From: a virus
Direction: 5' to 3' (one strand)
IMG/VR virus record: IMGVR_UViG_3300008997_000013
Coordinates: 37,419-101,418 of that record
Length of the DNA: 64,000 nt
Part shown: one piece after another, positions 7,719 through 15,021 of the stretch
Layout of the letters: every line of letters starts with the position of its first letter
Position numbering within the stretch: the stretch's first letter is position 1
Made by a program: the position numbers and the translations under genes
The notes under the pieces: model-generated
The model's input: the letters and a program-made list of their open reading frames with translations, nothing else
What the model was told of the DNA's origin: nothing
Database searches by the model: none

Positions 7719-7957
7719 TTGTCAAGGATCCTAACAACCCTGCGGTCATGTCCGATCAGGACATCCTCTGGGCCCTCTCTCACTCACGCCGTGCCCGCTT
7801 CGACTTCGAGAAGCTGTTCCCAGATCTTGACGCAGATAGCCAGGACCGACTCACCACCCTTCTCAACCAGAACCCACGATACAAGAGCCTGGTAGGGGAT
7901 GACCAAGCCTTCGCTGATGCGATTCAGAAGAAGGAAGTTACCTCAGGTGTCCGGTAA
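7625..7957 (+). CDS. Hypothetical protein
   Basis: 110 residues, TTG start with CCGGAGG five bases before it. Begins MAEFGYWQFGKRNGLKG and contains YELPDGRIVVVKDPNNPAVM, a beta-hairpin-like start, then helices. The long overlap with the previous gene is unusual, but the ribosome site and codon pattern favour this frame. No family recognised. Confidence 0.6.
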   Translation: MAEFGYWQFGKRNGLKGVADTSYELPDGRIVVVKDPNNPAVMSDQDILWALSHSRRARFDFEKLFPDLDADSQDRLTTLLNQNPRYKSLVGDDQAFADAIQKKEVTSGVR

Positions 7958-7969
7958 GGAGTACCAGAT

Positions 7970-8446
7970 ATGAGACGACGCAAGCTCAACCTTCGGATCA
8001 GCCCCGACATCCACAAGAAGCGGGATGCTGCTCGTGCGGCGAAGGATGCGGCCAAGAAGAAGGGAGAGCAGAAGGCTCGACAGGCCGCCAAGGAAGCGCG
8101 TCTGAAGAAGGAGTCCGCACCGGCCCCCGAACCCGATCCAACTCCTGAGCCTGTCGTCGAGCCCACACCGGAGTCGGTCGTCGAGGATGCGCCTGAGCCT
8201 GAGATCGAGGAACCGACCCCCGAACCGGAGGTCTCCGAGGATCCCGAGCCTGCTCCCGAGATTGAGGAGCCGGTGACTCCGGGGCCGAATCTCTCCATCG
8301 TCAACGGATCTATCACCAGCATCCGGGCAGCCCTCGAGACCGGCGAGTACGACGGACACCTTGAGGAGCTTCTGAGCGCTGAGAAGGCGAACAAGGACCG
8401 GAAGGGGGCCAAGGAGGCCATCGAAGCTCGGATCGCCAAGGTCTGA
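7970..8446 (+). CDS. Lys-rich / PEP-repeat linker protein
   Basis: 158 residues in three parts: a strongly basic helix (residues 1-48, KKRDAARAAKDAAKKKGEQK), a Pro/Glu-rich low-complexity linker (49-103) with repeated PEP and PEPE units, and a C-terminal helical domain (LSIVNGSITSIRAALETGEY onward). The basic head could bind nucleic acid or an acidic partner. No family recognised. Confidence 0.6.
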   Translation: MRRRKLNLRISPDIHKKRDAARAAKDAAKKKGEQKARQAAKEARLKKESAPAPEPDPTPEPVVEPTPESVVEDAPEPEIEEPTPEPEVSEDPEPAPEIEEPVTPGPNLSIVNGSITSIRAALETGEYDGHLEELLSAEKANKDRKGAKEAIEARIAKV

Positions 8447-8450
8447 GACC

Positions 8451-8855
8451 GTGCGCGGCCGGATAGAGATGTTCTCCCGTGACGCCATGTACGGGAAATG
8501 TCTCTCCGGACGAACCTCCCACCACTTCCATGCCCTGTCCTTCCGTAGATTGAAGACAGGAGGCCCCTTTCCTATCGTAGGGGAGGAGGTGGAGATAGAG
8601 ATCCAGTTCGGGAAGGTGTTCTCTGTACACCGTCTGGAGGAGCCCGAGGTCTTGACAGGAGAGGTGATCTCCTTCTGGGACGGGTCTGGGTGGATCAAAG
8701 TGGACAACAGCCCGCGATACTTCCTCCACGGAAGCGAGGTGGTATCTGGAGTACCCTATCCCGGTGCTCGGGTACGATTCTTTCGAGGACACCGGAACTT
8801 CCAGCCACGCGCCTGCTGGGTAGAGGTCCTCCAGGGGTCTTATGTCTCAGGATAG
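8451..8855 (+). CDS. Tandem cold-shock-like (OB-fold) protein
   Basis: 134 residues, GTG start. The second half follows a cold-shock domain layout: GEVISFWDGSGWIKVD, a FLHGSEV segment like the RNP-2 FVHxS, then GARVRFFRG and a final RACWVEVL strand. The first half (GRIEMFSRDAMYGKC; HHFHALSF; GEEVEIEIQ) looks like a diverged copy. Classical cold-shock proteins bind single-stranded RNA or DNA. Several RNP-1 aromatics are altered, so binding is not certain. Confidence 0.45.
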   Translation: MRGRIEMFSRDAMYGKCLSGRTSHHFHALSFRRLKTGGPFPIVGEEVEIEIQFGKVFSVHRLEEPEVLTGEVISFWDGSGWIKVDNSPRYFLHGSEVVSGVPYPGARVRFFRGHRNFQPRACWVEVLQGSYVSG

Positions 8856-9429
8856 GAACAGGTTCGGCGGGAAGAATCCACACGGTGGGTACACCCCCAT
8901 GTCAGAGGATGAGCAGGAGGTCCTGGAGAGGCTGATTGCGTCCCGAGACCTCCACGTCCATCTCGTAGGTTGGGGGATCATCCACTCCCCCCACATCACG
9001 TTTGGAGATCTCCGGGTCAATATCCCGATCCAGATCACGTTCTCCGCCCCTGACGTACCTGTCCTGGTCCACTACTTCGACCTGGAACTCCGCACCGGCT
9101 CGGGCATCCTCTTGTTCGCGCAGCGCCAGTCAACTGTGTACAATCACCAGCCATTGGCCATTGGCACAGGAACAGTCCTGACCATGGTGTGGCACATCGC
9201 TATCCAGGACATGGATCCCAAACTGGTCAAGGCCATCAAGCCCGGAGCTATCGGCCTCACCTCACGTTGGATCGACCGAGATACCGGGGAGAAGACCCAG
9301 CTGGGGAACACGAGGATGACCTCTGAGGACCGGCTGGCTCTCCAGAACCTTCGCCAATGGGAACAGATTTCCCGCCAGGACACTCTCCAGCAAGCAGCGA
9401 AGGCCACCAAGAAGGCTGGGGGATCCTGA
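8842..9429 (+). CDS. Conserved-looking hypothetical protein
   Basis: 195 residues, overlapping the previous gene by 14 bases. The core is beta-rich (DLRVNIPIQITFSAPDVPVL; GSGILLFAQRQSTVYNHQPL; GTGTVLTMVWHIAI) followed by DPKLVKAIKPGAIGLTSRW and a charged helical tail. This suggests a compact enzyme or binding fold rather than a virion protein, but no family is recognised. Confidence 0.6.
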   Translation: MSQDRNRFGGKNPHGGYTPMSEDEQEVLERLIASRDLHVHLVGWGIIHSPHITFGDLRVNIPIQITFSAPDVPVLVHYFDLELRTGSGILLFAQRQSTVYNHQPLAIGTGTVLTMVWHIAIQDMDPKLVKAIKPGAIGLTSRWIDRDTGEKTQLGNTRMTSEDRLALQNLRQWEQISRQDTLQQAAKATKKAGGS

Positions 9430-9470
9430 GGCGCGGTAACTGGGGCTGAACCCAACCCCCAGGTGCCCCA

Positions 9471-9800
9471 ATGGCCTCCGTCGCTCCGATCAGCCCCAAC
9501 GACATCACTCCCGCCAAGAAGTTGGCTCTCCCCGACGAGGTGGTCGAGGCGTTCAACCACCTCCTGGCGAAGAATTTCTCTGGGGGTCGGGCTCGGATCA
9601 CCCAGAACGAGGCAATCGCGGAGATCCAGCGTCGTTGGCTCCAGAATCACAGCGCAGAGCTCGGACGACACGACATCTTCGACCGCCGCTGGCTGGACGT
9701 CGAGCCTCTCTACCGGGAGCAGGGCTGGGAAGTCTCCTACGACAAGCCTGGCTACAACGAGCGTTATGGGGCGTACTTCATCTTCAGCAGAGGCAAGTAG
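9471..9800 (+). CDS. Hypothetical protein
   Basis: 109 residues. A helical first half (ALPDEVVEAFNHLLAKNF; RARITQNEAIAEIQRRW) could form a winged-helix-like fold, followed by RRWLDVEPLYREQGWEV and YGAYFIFSR strands. Small phage proteins with this arrangement are common, but no function is known to me. A GCGGTAAC element lies 38 bases upstream. Confidence 0.6.
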   Translation: MASVAPISPNDITPAKKLALPDEVVEAFNHLLAKNFSGGRARITQNEAIAEIQRRWLQNHSAELGRHDIFDRRWLDVEPLYREQGWEVSYDKPGYNERYGAYFIFSRGK

Positions 9801-10088
9801 ATGTCCCAAGGAAGAAACTACACGGCAGGGGAACGCGCGGTCGCGCTCCTCGGCGTCCTGGCAGGGAAGACGGACGAGGAGATCCAGGAGGTCCTGACCA
9901 AGGACCAGACTCGAACCGGCGCCACGCTCCGGGAAGTCTCCTCGAACTCATTGGCCATGCTGCGTCGCTCCTACCTCCCGAAGCTCTTCCCTGGGGTCTC
10001 AGGAGACCAGGAGAGGTGGGAGATCGCCTGGGGCCACATCACGAACCCGAAGACCCTGGGCGACCTCTCCCGCGATGAGTCTGTTTGA
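9801..10088 (+). CDS. Hypothetical protein
   Basis: 95 residues, starting directly after the preceding TAG. Helical, with ERAVALLGVLAGKTDEEIQE, which resembles a helix-turn-helix entry (recurring 'D/E-EIA' type), followed by NSLAMLRRSYLPKLF. DNA binding is possible; not assigned. Confidence 0.55.
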   Translation: MSQGRNYTAGERAVALLGVLAGKTDEEIQEVLTKDQTRTGATLREVSSNSLAMLRRSYLPKLFPGVSGDQERWEIAWGHITNPKTLGDLSRDESV

Positions 10089-10368
10089 TCAGATCACAGG
10101 CCAACCTGCGGCCACCAAAGTCCGGGCTCACCTGTGGCTGTACCACAAGATCAAGGGAGTCCGTGCTCTTGGAGGCCCTCCGTTCCTGACTCTTGGGGAA
10201 GCGGAACAGGTACTCCGAAGCCATACAGGACTCCCCCTCGTGTTCAAGACTCCAGTAGGCGACGTGATGAAGCGCGTTTACGTTGAGAAGCTCAACGTCG
10301 CGGTAACTCTTCGAGAGGATGGCACAGTGCTGTCTGAGGCGCGGCTACCTCTGGAGTACGGGACATGA
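10075..10368 (+). CDS. Hypothetical protein
   Basis: 97 residues, overlapping its neighbours by 14 and 4 bases. Small mixed alpha/beta protein (AATKVRAHLWLYHKIKGVRA; KLNVAVTLREDGTVLSEARL). No family recognised. Confidence 0.55.
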   Translation: MSLFDQITGQPAATKVRAHLWLYHKIKGVRALGGPPFLTLGEAEQVLRSHTGLPLVFKTPVGDVMKRVYVEKLNVAVTLREDGTVLSEARLPLEYGT

Positions 10369-11162
10369 ACCAAGCGAGTCGGTCGGAGCTTCTCAAATCC
10401 TTGGAATGGTCGGGATCTCGCACTCTATGGAGCGTCGCTGGGGAGCCTCATACGGAGGTCTCCTGCTGTCCTCGTTGCCGAGGCTTTGAGACAGTCCCCT
10501 CTCACTTCAAGGTGGGGGGCCCCCACTCCGGGTTCGCTACCGTGAATACACATCCGGACCATCTCGATGAGGTGGGGCACCAGGATGACTGTTCGTTGGC
10601 AGAGGCCATCAAGTCTCTGGAGACCGAACCTCAGATCTCCGAAGTCCTGACCCGCTCCTTCTGCGCCCTCACTGAGATGTGGGGCCGTCGCTACGACACT
10701 CCCTCAGATGATATCCCCGAGGTCTCCGAGGGAGAGCCCTTCGGTGCTCCTGTTGCGGTAGACGTGGGTCTTCTGGCAGAAGCCCAGACCCATCTGTTCG
10801 AGGTGGTCAAACACCTCCTCCCGGAGCTCTACGCGCAGATGACGAACGGAGGGGCTCCGGATGTTCCTCTTGCCAGGCCCCAAGAGAATCTGGTCGATTT
10901 GGACAAGCACCGGATCCAGACGGAGCTCGAGTTCCCCGACGAACAGGTCGCCTATGCCGAGTTCCTCTGGGGCCGCACCACCTTCGGGTACAACCTGGCG
11001 ATACGGGATCTGGAGCAGATGCGCAGAGGGAAGGATGACGGGTCTCTCCGGCCTCCGGAGACGTATCACGAGATCTTTCACCTGATCCGGAATCTCCGAG
11101 AGATGGCCTCCCACATCGCGCAGACCTACGGGTTGGAACCCATCCCAGAGGAGAAAGGCTGA
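10365..11162 (+). CDS. Hypothetical protein with N-terminal zinc-ribbon-like site
   Basis: 265 residues, ATGA overlap. Cys34, Cys35 and Cys38 (CCPRC) and later His residues plus Cys (HPDHLDEVGHQDDC) could bind one zinc. The remaining two thirds are helical and acidic (QTHLFEVVKHLLPELYAQM; YNLAIRDLEQMRRGKDD). No family recognised; it is co-translated with the next gene. Confidence 0.6.
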   Translation: MNQASRSELLKSLEWSGSRTLWSVAGEPHTEVSCCPRCRGFETVPSHFKVGGPHSGFATVNTHPDHLDEVGHQDDCSLAEAIKSLETEPQISEVLTRSFCALTEMWGRRYDTPSDDIPEVSEGEPFGAPVAVDVGLLAEAQTHLFEVVKHLLPELYAQMTNGGAPDVPLARPQENLVDLDKHRIQTELEFPDEQVAYAEFLWGRTTFGYNLAIRDLEQMRRGKDDGSLRPPETYHEIFHLIRNLREMASHIAQTYGLEPIPEEKG

Positions 11163-11746
11163 TGTACTCTACTTGGAAGGAGGGCCGCCTCACGAGGGGG
11201 GTCGTGACCCTCGATTGCTGCGGGGGGGTCTTGAACCACCTGACTGTGATCCTGGCCTACCATCCTGGAGATATCAGCGATAAGCCTGCCGTCATCCGAG
11301 AGGCTCCCGCAGGCCTGAGTTGGGGCTGGTCCGAGGATATTGCTCCTTTCCCGAAGGGCCATCCAGACCACCACAAGTCTCCGATGCGTGTCTGGCTGGA
11401 TTCTCTCCCCGAGGAAGCCAAGAAGGAGACCATCTTCGAGCGCGCGACCCCGTATTGGAAGGCCCGCCCTGCGGTTGAGGTCAGTTCCCTCCTGTGGCGG
11501 AACAAGGAGCACTACAAGGAGCCCCTCCCTTCGGCGAAGTTCTGCCCTCACTGCGGAACCCCAGTCCCCGAGATACAACGTACCGACAACCTCATAGGCC
11601 CTGTCTACAAGCCGTCCGCGGATGGGGACTACTGCGCGACCTGCGAGAGCCGAAGCGGATGTTGCTCATGTCTCCCCCCAACATTCCTCTGGGAGACAGT
11701 TCGTCCCGAGGTTACCCGCCAAACGGAGCCTTCTGATGGCACGTAA
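11162..11746 (+). CDS. Hypothetical Cys-rich protein
   Basis: 194 residues, one-base overlap with the previous stop. It has an N-terminal Cys pair (LDCCGG), a central KFCPHCGTPVP zinc ribbon, and a second CATCESRSGCCSC cluster near the C-terminus. Two zinc ribbons are likely. Function unknown; the position behind another zinc-ribbon gene suggests a shared complex, which is speculative. Confidence 0.6.
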   Translation: MYSTWKEGRLTRGVVTLDCCGGVLNHLTVILAYHPGDISDKPAVIREAPAGLSWGWSEDIAPFPKGHPDHHKSPMRVWLDSLPEEAKKETIFERATPYWKARPAVEVSSLLWRNKEHYKEPLPSAKFCPHCGTPVPEIQRTDNLIGPVYKPSADGDYCATCESRSGCCSCLPPTFLWETVRPEVTRQTEPSDGT

Positions 11747-11963
11747 CTTCAGCTTCCTTCCTGAGCACGGGGAAGGTGGACATATCGACTTGACTCTCCT
11801 GTCCCCCCTCGAGTACCTGCGGAACCGGGATGAGGAGGACCCCCAACCCCGGATGGCCCTGCTGACGGTACGGGGACGGGACAATGAGCTGACAGCAGTG
11901 GAGCTGGAAAAGCTCGGGCGGGCATGTTTCCGTTACGCCCGGCTTATCCGTGATGGGAGGTAG
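11736..11963 (+). CDS. Small hypothetical protein
   Basis: 75 residues from ATG 11736, overlapping the upstream stop; the open frame back to 11622 is a shadow. Contains HIDLTLLSPLEYLRNRDEED and LTAVELEKLGRACFRYARL. No family recognised. Confidence 0.55.
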   Translation: MARNFSFLPEHGEGGHIDLTLLSPLEYLRNRDEEDPQPRMALLTVRGRDNELTAVELEKLGRACFRYARLIRDGR

Positions 11964-11973
11964 TTTCAGGGCT

Positions 11974-12035
11974 GGGGGAAAACCCCGACCTCTGGAGTGA
12001 AAACTCCCAAACTACTTTCGATCTGGAGTTTCCTT
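11974..12035 (+). other. Tandem small hairpins in a 112-nt gap
   Basis: Two adjacent hairpins with A-rich loops: GGGG-AAAA-CCCC (11975-11986) and GGAGT-GAAA-ACTCC (11994-12007), the latter with a GNRA tetraloop. A third copy of the left arm (TCTGGAGTTT, near 12022) follows and could compete for pairing. No U-run follows, so these are not intrinsic terminators. They may form a structured leader for the small gene at 12076. Confidence 0.35.
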
Positions 12036-12075
12036 TCTGCTCTGTGGCGTTTACAATAGAAGTGCGGAGGTCCCT

Positions 12076-12255
12076 ATGTTGGTTTCTTCGTGCACGCCAA
12101 CCTGGACAGAAAGACGGAACCTGAACCTGCTCTCGGAGCGGGAGAGCACCATCTACATCATGGGCCGCATTGCCCGTGGCGAGGATGTCCCCGCTTCGGT
12201 ATGGGAGTTCCTGGTCCGGAAGAACCTGATCCAAGGTCCGGTGGCCAACGCCTGA
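12076..12255 (+). CDS. Small hypothetical protein
   Basis: 59 residues with GCGGAGG five bases before ATG. After a short start it reads LNLLSERESTIYIMGRIARG then EDVPASVWEFLVRKNLIQG, an amphipathic helical protein that could be a mini helix-turn-helix. The good ribosome site and codon pattern support it. Confidence 0.55.
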   Translation: MLVSSCTPTWTERRNLNLLSERESTIYIMGRIARGEDVPASVWEFLVRKNLIQGPVANA

Positions 12256-12300
12256 CAATCCTGTGTCCTGTGCTGAATCCCCGTTCAGTTGGAGCATTCT

Positions 12301-12985
12301 ATGTCTCTCATCGTTGAGATCAGGGCTGCGGAAGGAGGAGAGGACGCCAAGCTCCTTGTCCTTCAGCAGTTGTCCGTGTACTCCAAGTTTGAGGCTCGGG
12401 GGTCCCTTTGACTTCACGTTGGAAGTTGTAGCTGAACGACCAGGCTACATTGCACTGAGGGTCACGGGGAAGGACGCACGGAGAGCCTTCCGCAACGAGG
12501 CTGGAGGCCACCGCTGGCAACGGGTTCCCCCGACGGAGAAGCGAGGGAGAGTCCACACGTCCACGATCACCGTGGCGGTGCTTCGAGAACCCACTCCATC
12601 CCAGGTTCGGCTGGATCCCAAGGACCTGGATATCACGACCTGCCGTGGTTCCGGCAAGGGTGGGCAACACAAGAACGTGACGGACAGCGCTGTCCAGGTC
12701 AAACACAAGCCCTCTGGCATCATCGTACGGGCAGAGGCCGAGAGGTCTCAGAACCAGAATAAGGAGCTCGCCCTGGGCGTCCTTCGGGCCAAGCTCCAGG
12801 AAGTCCGTACAGAGGGCGAGAACACCCGTAGAAACGCTCGTAGAAGATCCCAGGTAGGCTGCGGGGCCCGCGGTGACAAGCGCCGTACAGTACGCCTACA
12901 GGCCGGCCAGGTCGTGGACCACATCACCGGGAGGAGGACCTCAGCGAAGTCCTATCTCAGGGGACAGCTGGAGAAGCTGTGGTAG
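12301..12985 (+). CDS. Class I peptide chain release factor lacking domain 1, with prfB-like +1 frameshift
   Basis: ATG 12301 begins MSLIVEIRAAEGGEDAKLL, the start of release-factor domain 2 (EIRAGxGG), and runs 36 codons to TGA 12409-12411. Coding resumes in the +1 frame at GAC 12410. The junction CGGGGG-TCC-CTT-TGA-C has the same layout as the RF2 gene recoding site (AGGGGG-TAT-CTT-TGA-C). Joined, the product is about 227 residues: GGHRWQRVPPTEKRGRVHTS holds a PxT-type recognition motif (PPT, 76-78) as in RF1, and RGSGKGGQHKN carries the catalytic GGQ (120-122). Domain 1, used to bind RF3, is absent, as in PrfH. It would release peptides at stop codons or rescue stalled ribosomes. Confidence 0.8.
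12406..12412 (+). promoter_or_regulatory. Programmed +1 ribosomal frameshift site (prfB-like)
   Basis: CTTTGAC with an SD-like CGGGGG run exactly three bases upstream (12397-12402). In Escherichia coli prfB, slow UGA decoding plus pairing of the G-run to 16S rRNA lets the CUU tRNA slip +1 onto UUU. All three elements are present here at the same spacing. The alternative explanation is one surplus G in the run of five. Confidence 0.65.
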
Positions 12986-13553
12986 GGGGGACAGCGCAGG
13001 TCAAGCACGTCTCCACACAGCCAGACTCTCCCTTGAAGAGCTTGGCATCGCAGGACTCAGCCCAGCAGCAGTTCTCCGAGGTTGGGTCCTGTCCACACGC
13101 AGCTTCCCATCCGAGACAGGAGGCCCAGGAGAGGTCAGGACACTGAGCCTCACAGTAAGCCTCGTTGTTCGTCTCCCGCGCGAGGGGAGGGAGTCCCACA
13201 TAGCTCTCAGGCAGGAACGTGATGTTCGAGAAGTCCGGACGAGCAGTTCCCGGACTCTCCGCTCCGCCAGGTCCGTCGTTCGGAGGTCCGGGAGGGGTGC
13301 CTGAGCACACGCAGTTGGACTTGCAGTCGGTCTCGCAGTCCCCGTCGCAGAGGACCATGAAGCAGCACGCCGTATGATCTCCGGCGAGACACGCCACGTG
13401 GTAGCCTGCGCAGTCCCAGAACCCCAGGGAATCACACTCAGCTTTGCATCGAGAGTCGAGATTCGAGCAGTCCGGATTCCCAACGGAAGGGGTGGCGGGG
13501 GCCGGGGGCGCTGAGGCCGTCGTGTAGCACGCCAGGACAAGAGCAAGGATCAT
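12957..13553 (-). CDS. Cys-rich secreted lipoprotein with duplicated module
   Basis: 198 residues from the ATG at 13553; GTG 13580 is a possible earlier start. The N-terminus MILALVLAC is a short hydrophobic signal ending in a lipobox (VLA|C9). Two Cys-rich modules follow, about residues 27-82 and 125-190, each with the pattern C-x3-C ... FWDC or WASC ... C ... CC, joined by a Pro/Gly linker. The Cys spacing implies many disulfides and an extracytoplasmic location. It is the second gene of a minus-strand pair and its end runs 29 bases into the release-factor gene. Likely a cargo (moron) gene altering the host surface. Confidence 0.65.
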   Translation of the reverse strand: MILALVLACYTTASAPPAPATPSVGNPDCSNLDSRCKAECDSLGFWDCAGYHVACLAGDHTACCFMVLCDGDCETDCKSNCVCSGTPPGPPNDGPGGAESPGTARPDFSNITFLPESYVGLPPLARETNNEAYCEAQCPDLSWASCLGWEAACGQDPTSENCCWAESCDAKLFKGESGCVETCLTCAVPPTTASPAVP

Positions 13554-13584
13554 GAGATACCCCGGAGGTCCAAGATCCACCAAC

Positions 13585-14046
13585 CTACCCGAGCGGGGCG
13601 TTGGCCGCCCAGAGCTTCTCGAACTCTTCCTTGAAGGCCCGGACCACATAGCTGATGCGGATGATGACGAAGTTTTCCGCATTCCGCTCGGTGGCGCTCT
13701 TGGTGAAGTTGTAGGAACCTGTGAGTACAGCCTTGGGCGCGTTCCGACCGTCTCCGATCAGGAACTTGTTGTGCATGATCCCCTTCTGGTGATCCCTTCG
13801 CACGTCCACACCAGCTGCCTCGAGCTTCTCGTCGTCCGCGTATTTGTTCCCTGCCTGGGTCTTGTCCATAAGCACGCGGACGACGACTCCCCGCTGGTGT
13901 GCTCGGATGATCGCGTCCGCGATAGGGTCATGGGTCAGCGAGTAGATGGCCACGTCGCAGAAGGTATCACATCCGTCTATGAATCCGACCACAACCTCGT
14001 CGGCGCCGCGATCTGGGCTGAAGTAAGTGCTGGCGTATCGTCCCAT
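13585..14046 (-). CDS. Phospholipase D-family nuclease (Nuc-like)
   Basis: 153 residues from the ATG at 14046, preceded by GAGGGGC. It has a single HKD motif, HNKFLIGD (residues 92-99), followed by LTGSYNFTKSATERNAEN, which supplies the conserved GSxNF and downstream Asn/Glu. One HKD per chain and a length of about 150 match Nuc-type endonucleases, which act as homodimers on single- and double-stranded DNA without metal. No signal peptide is seen with this start. It leads the minus-strand pair with the lipoprotein. Confidence 0.8.
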   Translation of the reverse strand: MGRYASTYFSPDRGADEVVVGFIDGCDTFCDVAIYSLTHDPIADAIIRAHQRGVVVRVLMDKTQAGNKYADDEKLEAAGVDVRRDHQKGIMHNKFLIGDGRNAPKAVLTGSYNFTKSATERNAENFVIIRISYVVRAFKEEFEKLWAANAPLG

Positions 14047-14093
14047 GCGCCCCTCTCTGTATAGCCGAGGTAACTGTGGCATAGGAGAAAAAC

Positions 14094-14189
14094 ATGAGGA
14101 TCCTTTTGGTTCGCCACGGTGAGTCCCTGGCCAACGTCGATCGTTCCGTCTACCTATCCACAGCGGACCATGCCGTGCCCCTGTCGGAC
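14094..14189 (+). pseudogene. Histidine phosphatase N-terminal fragment
   Basis: Begins MRILLVRHGESLANVD, the phosphoglycerate-mutase-family RHGE motif with the catalytic His8, and continues VYLSTADHAVPLSD, also typical. The next residues in this frame are Ser/Arg-rich nonsense. The rest of the phosphatase (second His, later Arg) is absent, so the enzyme is truncated. AGGAGAAAAAC precedes the ATG and a GAGGTAAC element lies at 14067. Confidence 0.55.
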
Positions 14190-14533
14190 CGCAGGTCACG
14201 GACGAGCATATCCAGGACCTCACCGACGGGGTCCGGAAGAAGTTCCGGGATCTTCTGTGCGAGAGGGAGCTCACGGAGTGGCTCAAGATCTACGAGAAAG
14301 ATCTCACCCCGGATGAGCGTCTGGTGCAAGGGCACCACTACGTCTACGAGGCCCGGCTCGTAGACGACCAGGCTGTCCTTTGGGAGGTTGGCTTCGGAAG
14401 AGGGCATGTCACTCGGAGGGATTTCATTCGAAAATTCGACTTCGATCCTCTCGAAGTCCTCAAGGAGCGACTCCAGGCCAAGACGGACGCCGCGGATGCT
14501 CAAGACCTCTTCAAAGAGGTCGGACACCTCTGA
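14189..14533 (+). pseudogene. 3' part of an unknown gene, fused behind the phosphatase fragment
   Basis: Frame 2 reads as natural protein from about 14189: PQVTDEHIQDLTDGVRKKF, then LTEWLKIYEKDLTPDERLVQ, YEARLVDDQAVLWEVGFGRG and a charged helical tail, ending TGA 14533. No start codon lies in this frame downstream of the previous in-frame stop, so it must be read from the phosphatase start by a -1 shift, or it is a remnant. It does not resemble a phosphatase C-terminus, which suggests a deletion fused two genes. Confidence 0.4.
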
Positions 14534-14548
14534 CCATAGGATACCTCC

Positions 14549-14872
14549 ATGGCTGAAAGACTCACCCTCAAGACCTACTACGCCCTCGTCGACCGACTTG
14601 CAATCGAGGCAGAGGCACGGAAGGAGGCATGGCCTCGAGAACGCGGCTACAAGGGTGGCTTGGAGTTCTCCCACGAGGTCGTCCAGGAGGAGGAGTCTCC
14701 CCATACCCAGGACCCCATTCTTGGTCTGGTTCTCCTCTCGTTCGCCTCCCGACCCGGTATTGCTTGGGAGGACTGCCCGATGCACAATCCGACCCGGGAC
14801 TTCGCTCGGAACACCAGAATCCTGGCTCGTGAGGCCCTCATCTGGGATGTGTATCAACGCATGACGATTTGA
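14549..14872 (+). CDS. Hypothetical protein
   Basis: 107 residues. Helical and charged at first (TLKTYYALVDRLAIEAEARK), then a hydrophobic stretch (DPILGLVLLSFASRPGIAW). No family recognised. Last gene before the ligase locus. Confidence 0.55.
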   Translation: MAERLTLKTYYALVDRLAIEAEARKEAWPRERGYKGGLEFSHEVVQEEESPHTQDPILGLVLLSFASRPGIAWEDCPMHNPTRDFARNTRILAREALIWDVYQRMTI

Positions 14873-14873
14873 G

Positions 14874-14901
14874 GTTTCCTCACTCCTCCCAGCGACGTAA
14901 C
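14874..14901 (+). promoter_or_regulatory. Phage promoter candidate, site D (old ligase promoter)
   Basis: GTTTCCTC, 12 nt, GACGTAAC, then GGAAGGAG and ATG 14926. It would have served the original ligase start and now precedes only a remnant. Confidence 0.6.
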
Positions 14902-14925
14902 GGTAGGGAAGGAAGGAGAAACCTC

Positions 14926-15021
14926 ATGGCCCAGATCGCCGACCAGATCGCCACTCGCCTCCTCGCGGCCTCCCGCGCCTACTACGGTGGCCGCGAGCCC
15001 TGTGGGCTTTCAGGATTCTGA
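14926..15021 (+). pseudogene. ligA: Remnant of NAD-dependent DNA ligase N-terminus
   Basis: Thirty-one codons: MAQIADQIATRLLAASRAYY then GGREP, followed by CGLSGF and a stop. RLLxASRAYYxG matches the first helix of the intact ligase gene that starts at 16042 ([13 protein letters not shown]). The break falls at 15000 or so, next to the end of the homing-endonuclease gene at 15010. The promoter and a strong ribosome site are intact, so a short peptide is probably still made. Confidence 0.7.
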
